A stretch of 62,000 bases of DNA from Acanthaster planci. Taxonomy: Eukaryota; Echinodermata; Asteroidea; Valvatida; Acanthasteridae. The position numbers and the translations under genes are program-made. The stretch covers positions 64,896-126,895 of the forward strand of contig NW_019091577.1 in assembly GCF_001949145.1 (NCBI RefSeq), given 5' to 3'. Positions 59,711 to 62,000 of the stretch are shown one piece after another. The notes under the pieces were generated by a model. It saw nothing but the letters and a program-made list of their open reading frames with translations, made no database searches and was not told the origin of the DNA. Within the stretch, counting starts at the first letter, position 1; the number at the start of each line of letters is the position of its first letter.

Positions 59711-62000
59711 CATGTTGATATTTAAATTCTTTGCGGCTTCCGCTAGCTATACAGGTACGGGGACCGGGCCTACCGGCATGTTTTTTAACATTGACTATTG
59801 CTTTATTAGTTGGTGTACATGTATGTGTTTGTGCAGATGCTGAAGTTTCAGGTCTGCACAGACTGTTGAGTGGAATGAATCACAAGCATGTTATTCTGTG
59901 GATGCGGATGGTTTTCTGCCTCTCATGGGCACTGTTTCTGCAAGTGTATCACAGAGTGTTGGTTTAGGTGATTCACTAGATCCTGCGAGCTTGCAGCTAA
60001 AAGCCTCGTAAATCTCAGTGCGTTCATCAGAAAAGTTGTAAATCTTCGCAGGTTTGTCCCAGTTGTGACAAAGTAAGAGTCATGATGTGTTAAAGCTGTG
60101 GCGAGTGTGGCTTCCATTGGAGCAAAAAATTACCTTCCATCGCCCCACGCTGGGGGTTCAATTACTTAAGTAGTGCCTGCTGTGTTGACATGAGAGTCCT
60201 GGCAGGGGTAATATGGGGGCTGGTTGAAAGACATGCCCAAATCAAAGGTGATAGGTTTATTTTGGCCTGTGTGCCCATCCTGGTCAGCAGTGAAGCTGGA
60301 CAGTCGCTTCATATCTCAGATGAGGGTGAAAGTTTTTTGTCTGTCTGTTTATAATTTGCACAACAAATTTCGTTCATAAAAAATTGCAGCTCTGAAAATA
60401 CGTACATGTACCAGTATACATGTATATTTACCGATACGTGCATGCTGGTATAAACAAGTCTTTTCCAGCATCTCAAACGTTTTTTGTTCTGTATATTACA
60501 CGTGTTAGCCCGGAAAGTGGATTTTTTTTCCCTGCATAATTACACAAATGGAAGGAACCCTCTCTCTTCAACTATTTATTGAAATGTCACTAATTCTTTA
60601 ATTCATTTCCCCAATCTGTGAGATGTCCTTGTGTTGTTTTAATGTTTTTAGCTCTTCTTGTTTACAAAATTTGTGATTCTGACTACCCGTCCTCCCCTAC
60701 CTTCTTTTGTTTAAAAGGACTGACAGCGTGCATGTGGCTAACCCCAAATTTGTATTTCATCTTTTTCTTCCCTCCTCAAACTCGCATGTTTCCATGGCGA
60801 TGTTTCATCATGCCTGTCTGTTCATCGCACACAACACTTGTTGGTTGCTTTGGATGGTATGTATGGTGTTTTATTCAAACTGTGTGGGTAGTTGTTTTGG
60901 ACAGCGCTTGCTGAATGTCAATAATGTAGCCAGGGCCGGCCTCCAGTTGTTAATGCTAATACAAACTCAAACAGGTCTGGCTGTCATGCAAAAAAGTGTC
61001 AAATTAACACTTTTGGCGTTCTTGCACCCCTTTCCTGGTGTAGGGAAATCCCCTGATTTGGTGCACTTCAACCTTTTTTTTTTCATGTCAGTGTCTGAGT
61101 GTTGCCTGACTTTTTGTCAGTAAAACTCGACTTTGTCAAGATTTTGTTGTAACAGGGATTATTTGATTTCACACAAATATTGCCAAGGTGCTTGCTAGAG
61201 GGGAAAACGGGGAAGTGCACAACGTAAGGAATGCACCTCAACTGACATCAATACCACACTGTACCCTACAGTAACATGAATGTGTAGGAGCAGTTTAATA
61301 CAGATACAGTACCAAGTAGTGTTGGCATATCACCAGTTGTCGCAGGGCAGTCCAGAAACAATATCCTGCTCAGAAATGGCACAGCAGTTTCTCCAGTCAC
61401 TCTGCAAGAGAGCCAAATTGGGCACAAAACAAGTGCCACTGATTACCCTACCCAAACTCCCTTCTCCCCCCCCCCATCTCCAGCGGCTCACCCCATGGCA
61501 GCACCCTGTCTCTGTGTAAAAGCAAAACCGTGAAATAGAGACCACTGGGGCATGTCGCTGACCCTGCATTTACCTGGCGGTTGACAGGCCACCAACGTGC
61601 AACCTGTGGTTATCAGAACCTGGGTGATGTCGATTTTGTTGCCGGGCTGGTTGCCGGAGGTTACAGGTTGTTTTCCCCTGCATTGCCAACCTCCTTCCCC
61701 CTCTTCCAATTCCCACACGTGAAGGTTTTGGGGCACCGACTAAATTCCCTGAAAATTACCGTAATTTGCTGGAAAATGGGAACGCCATAGTTTGTGTGGC
61801 CTAAGGCTGTTTGGTTTACTGGGAGGTACTGAATTTTTAAAGGACGTTAGCGGAAAATCACTGTCTGTTGTTTGGTTTTCGGGCTTGTTCATTTTCAAAG
61901 CAGGGTTTACATTTTGTTACCGGTAGCTTGCAGAGCCAAAACATCGGCTTATCACACAATTGTGTCCATTTGTGGCATTTCTCTTTTCTCTCACCTTCTG

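Larger units (their letters stand above)
53354..62000 (+). other. Presumed NHS-family intron 3, open to the window end
   Basis: After the exon 3 donor I find no further exon with good acceptor, donor and recognisable protein. The sequence continues with scattered ACATGT clusters, poly-T/poly-G runs (57985-58005, 58235-58290) and unremarkable AT-rich stretches. The remaining NHS exons, including the large exon of the family, must lie downstream. Confidence 0.5.

Overview
This is an animal nuclear genome window. Genes have GT-AG introns with matching phases, AATAAA poly(A) signals, and long AT-rich spacers with transposon-like inverted repeats. The second half is saturated with palindromic words (ACATGT, ACCGGT, AGGCCT). 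All recognisable genes are metazoan. The repeat vocabulary and gene set suggest a marine invertebrate deuterostome, possibly an echinoderm; that placement is an inference and was not tested. Gene models were built by eye from splice sites, phase and recalled similarity to human proteins.

Layout. (1) 1-2203 (+): 3' end of a single-pass membrane protein whose cytoplasmic tail carries repeated PPxY/YAEV motifs. (2) 2.6-6.3 kb: intergenic, two MITE-like elements. (3) 6362-7643 (+): Jagunal homologue (JAGN1), two exons, 180 aa. (4) 8954-12157 (+): IRAK1BP1/SIMPL, three exons, 243 aa. (5) 13.4-14.3 kb: piggyBac-like MITE and a possible small secreted cysteine-rich peptide. (6) 14313-17737 (-): PYROXD1, five exons, 497 aa. 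(7) 17738-18504: head-to-head promoter region. (8) 18505-22801 (+): Ashwin, four exons, 289 aa. (9) 22.8-29.9 kb: intergenic, with a 775-bp long-inverted-repeat element. (10) 29977 to at least 53353 (+): first three coding exons of a Nance-Horan syndrome (NHS) family gene with an N-terminal WAVE homology domain. Its first intron is 22.2 kb and holds a 788-bp foldback element and the palindromic repeat field. No further exon is convincing up to 62000.

Main finding. PYROXD1 and Ashwin are divergently transcribed with only 767 bp between their start codons. From established work, Ashwin is a subunit of the metazoan tRNA ligase complex (RTCB, DDX1, FAM98, CGI-99, Ashwin), and PYROXD1 protects that complex from oxidative inactivation. 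The human genes lie on different chromosomes. This window therefore appears to place a tRNA-ligase subunit and its redox guardian on one shared promoter region.

Other points of interest: the modular tyrosine/WW-ligand tail of the first gene, the WAVE-like N terminus of the NHS homologue, two long-arm foldback elements (one inside a transcribed intron), and repeat-poor islands with homeodomain-type motifs inside the NHS intron.
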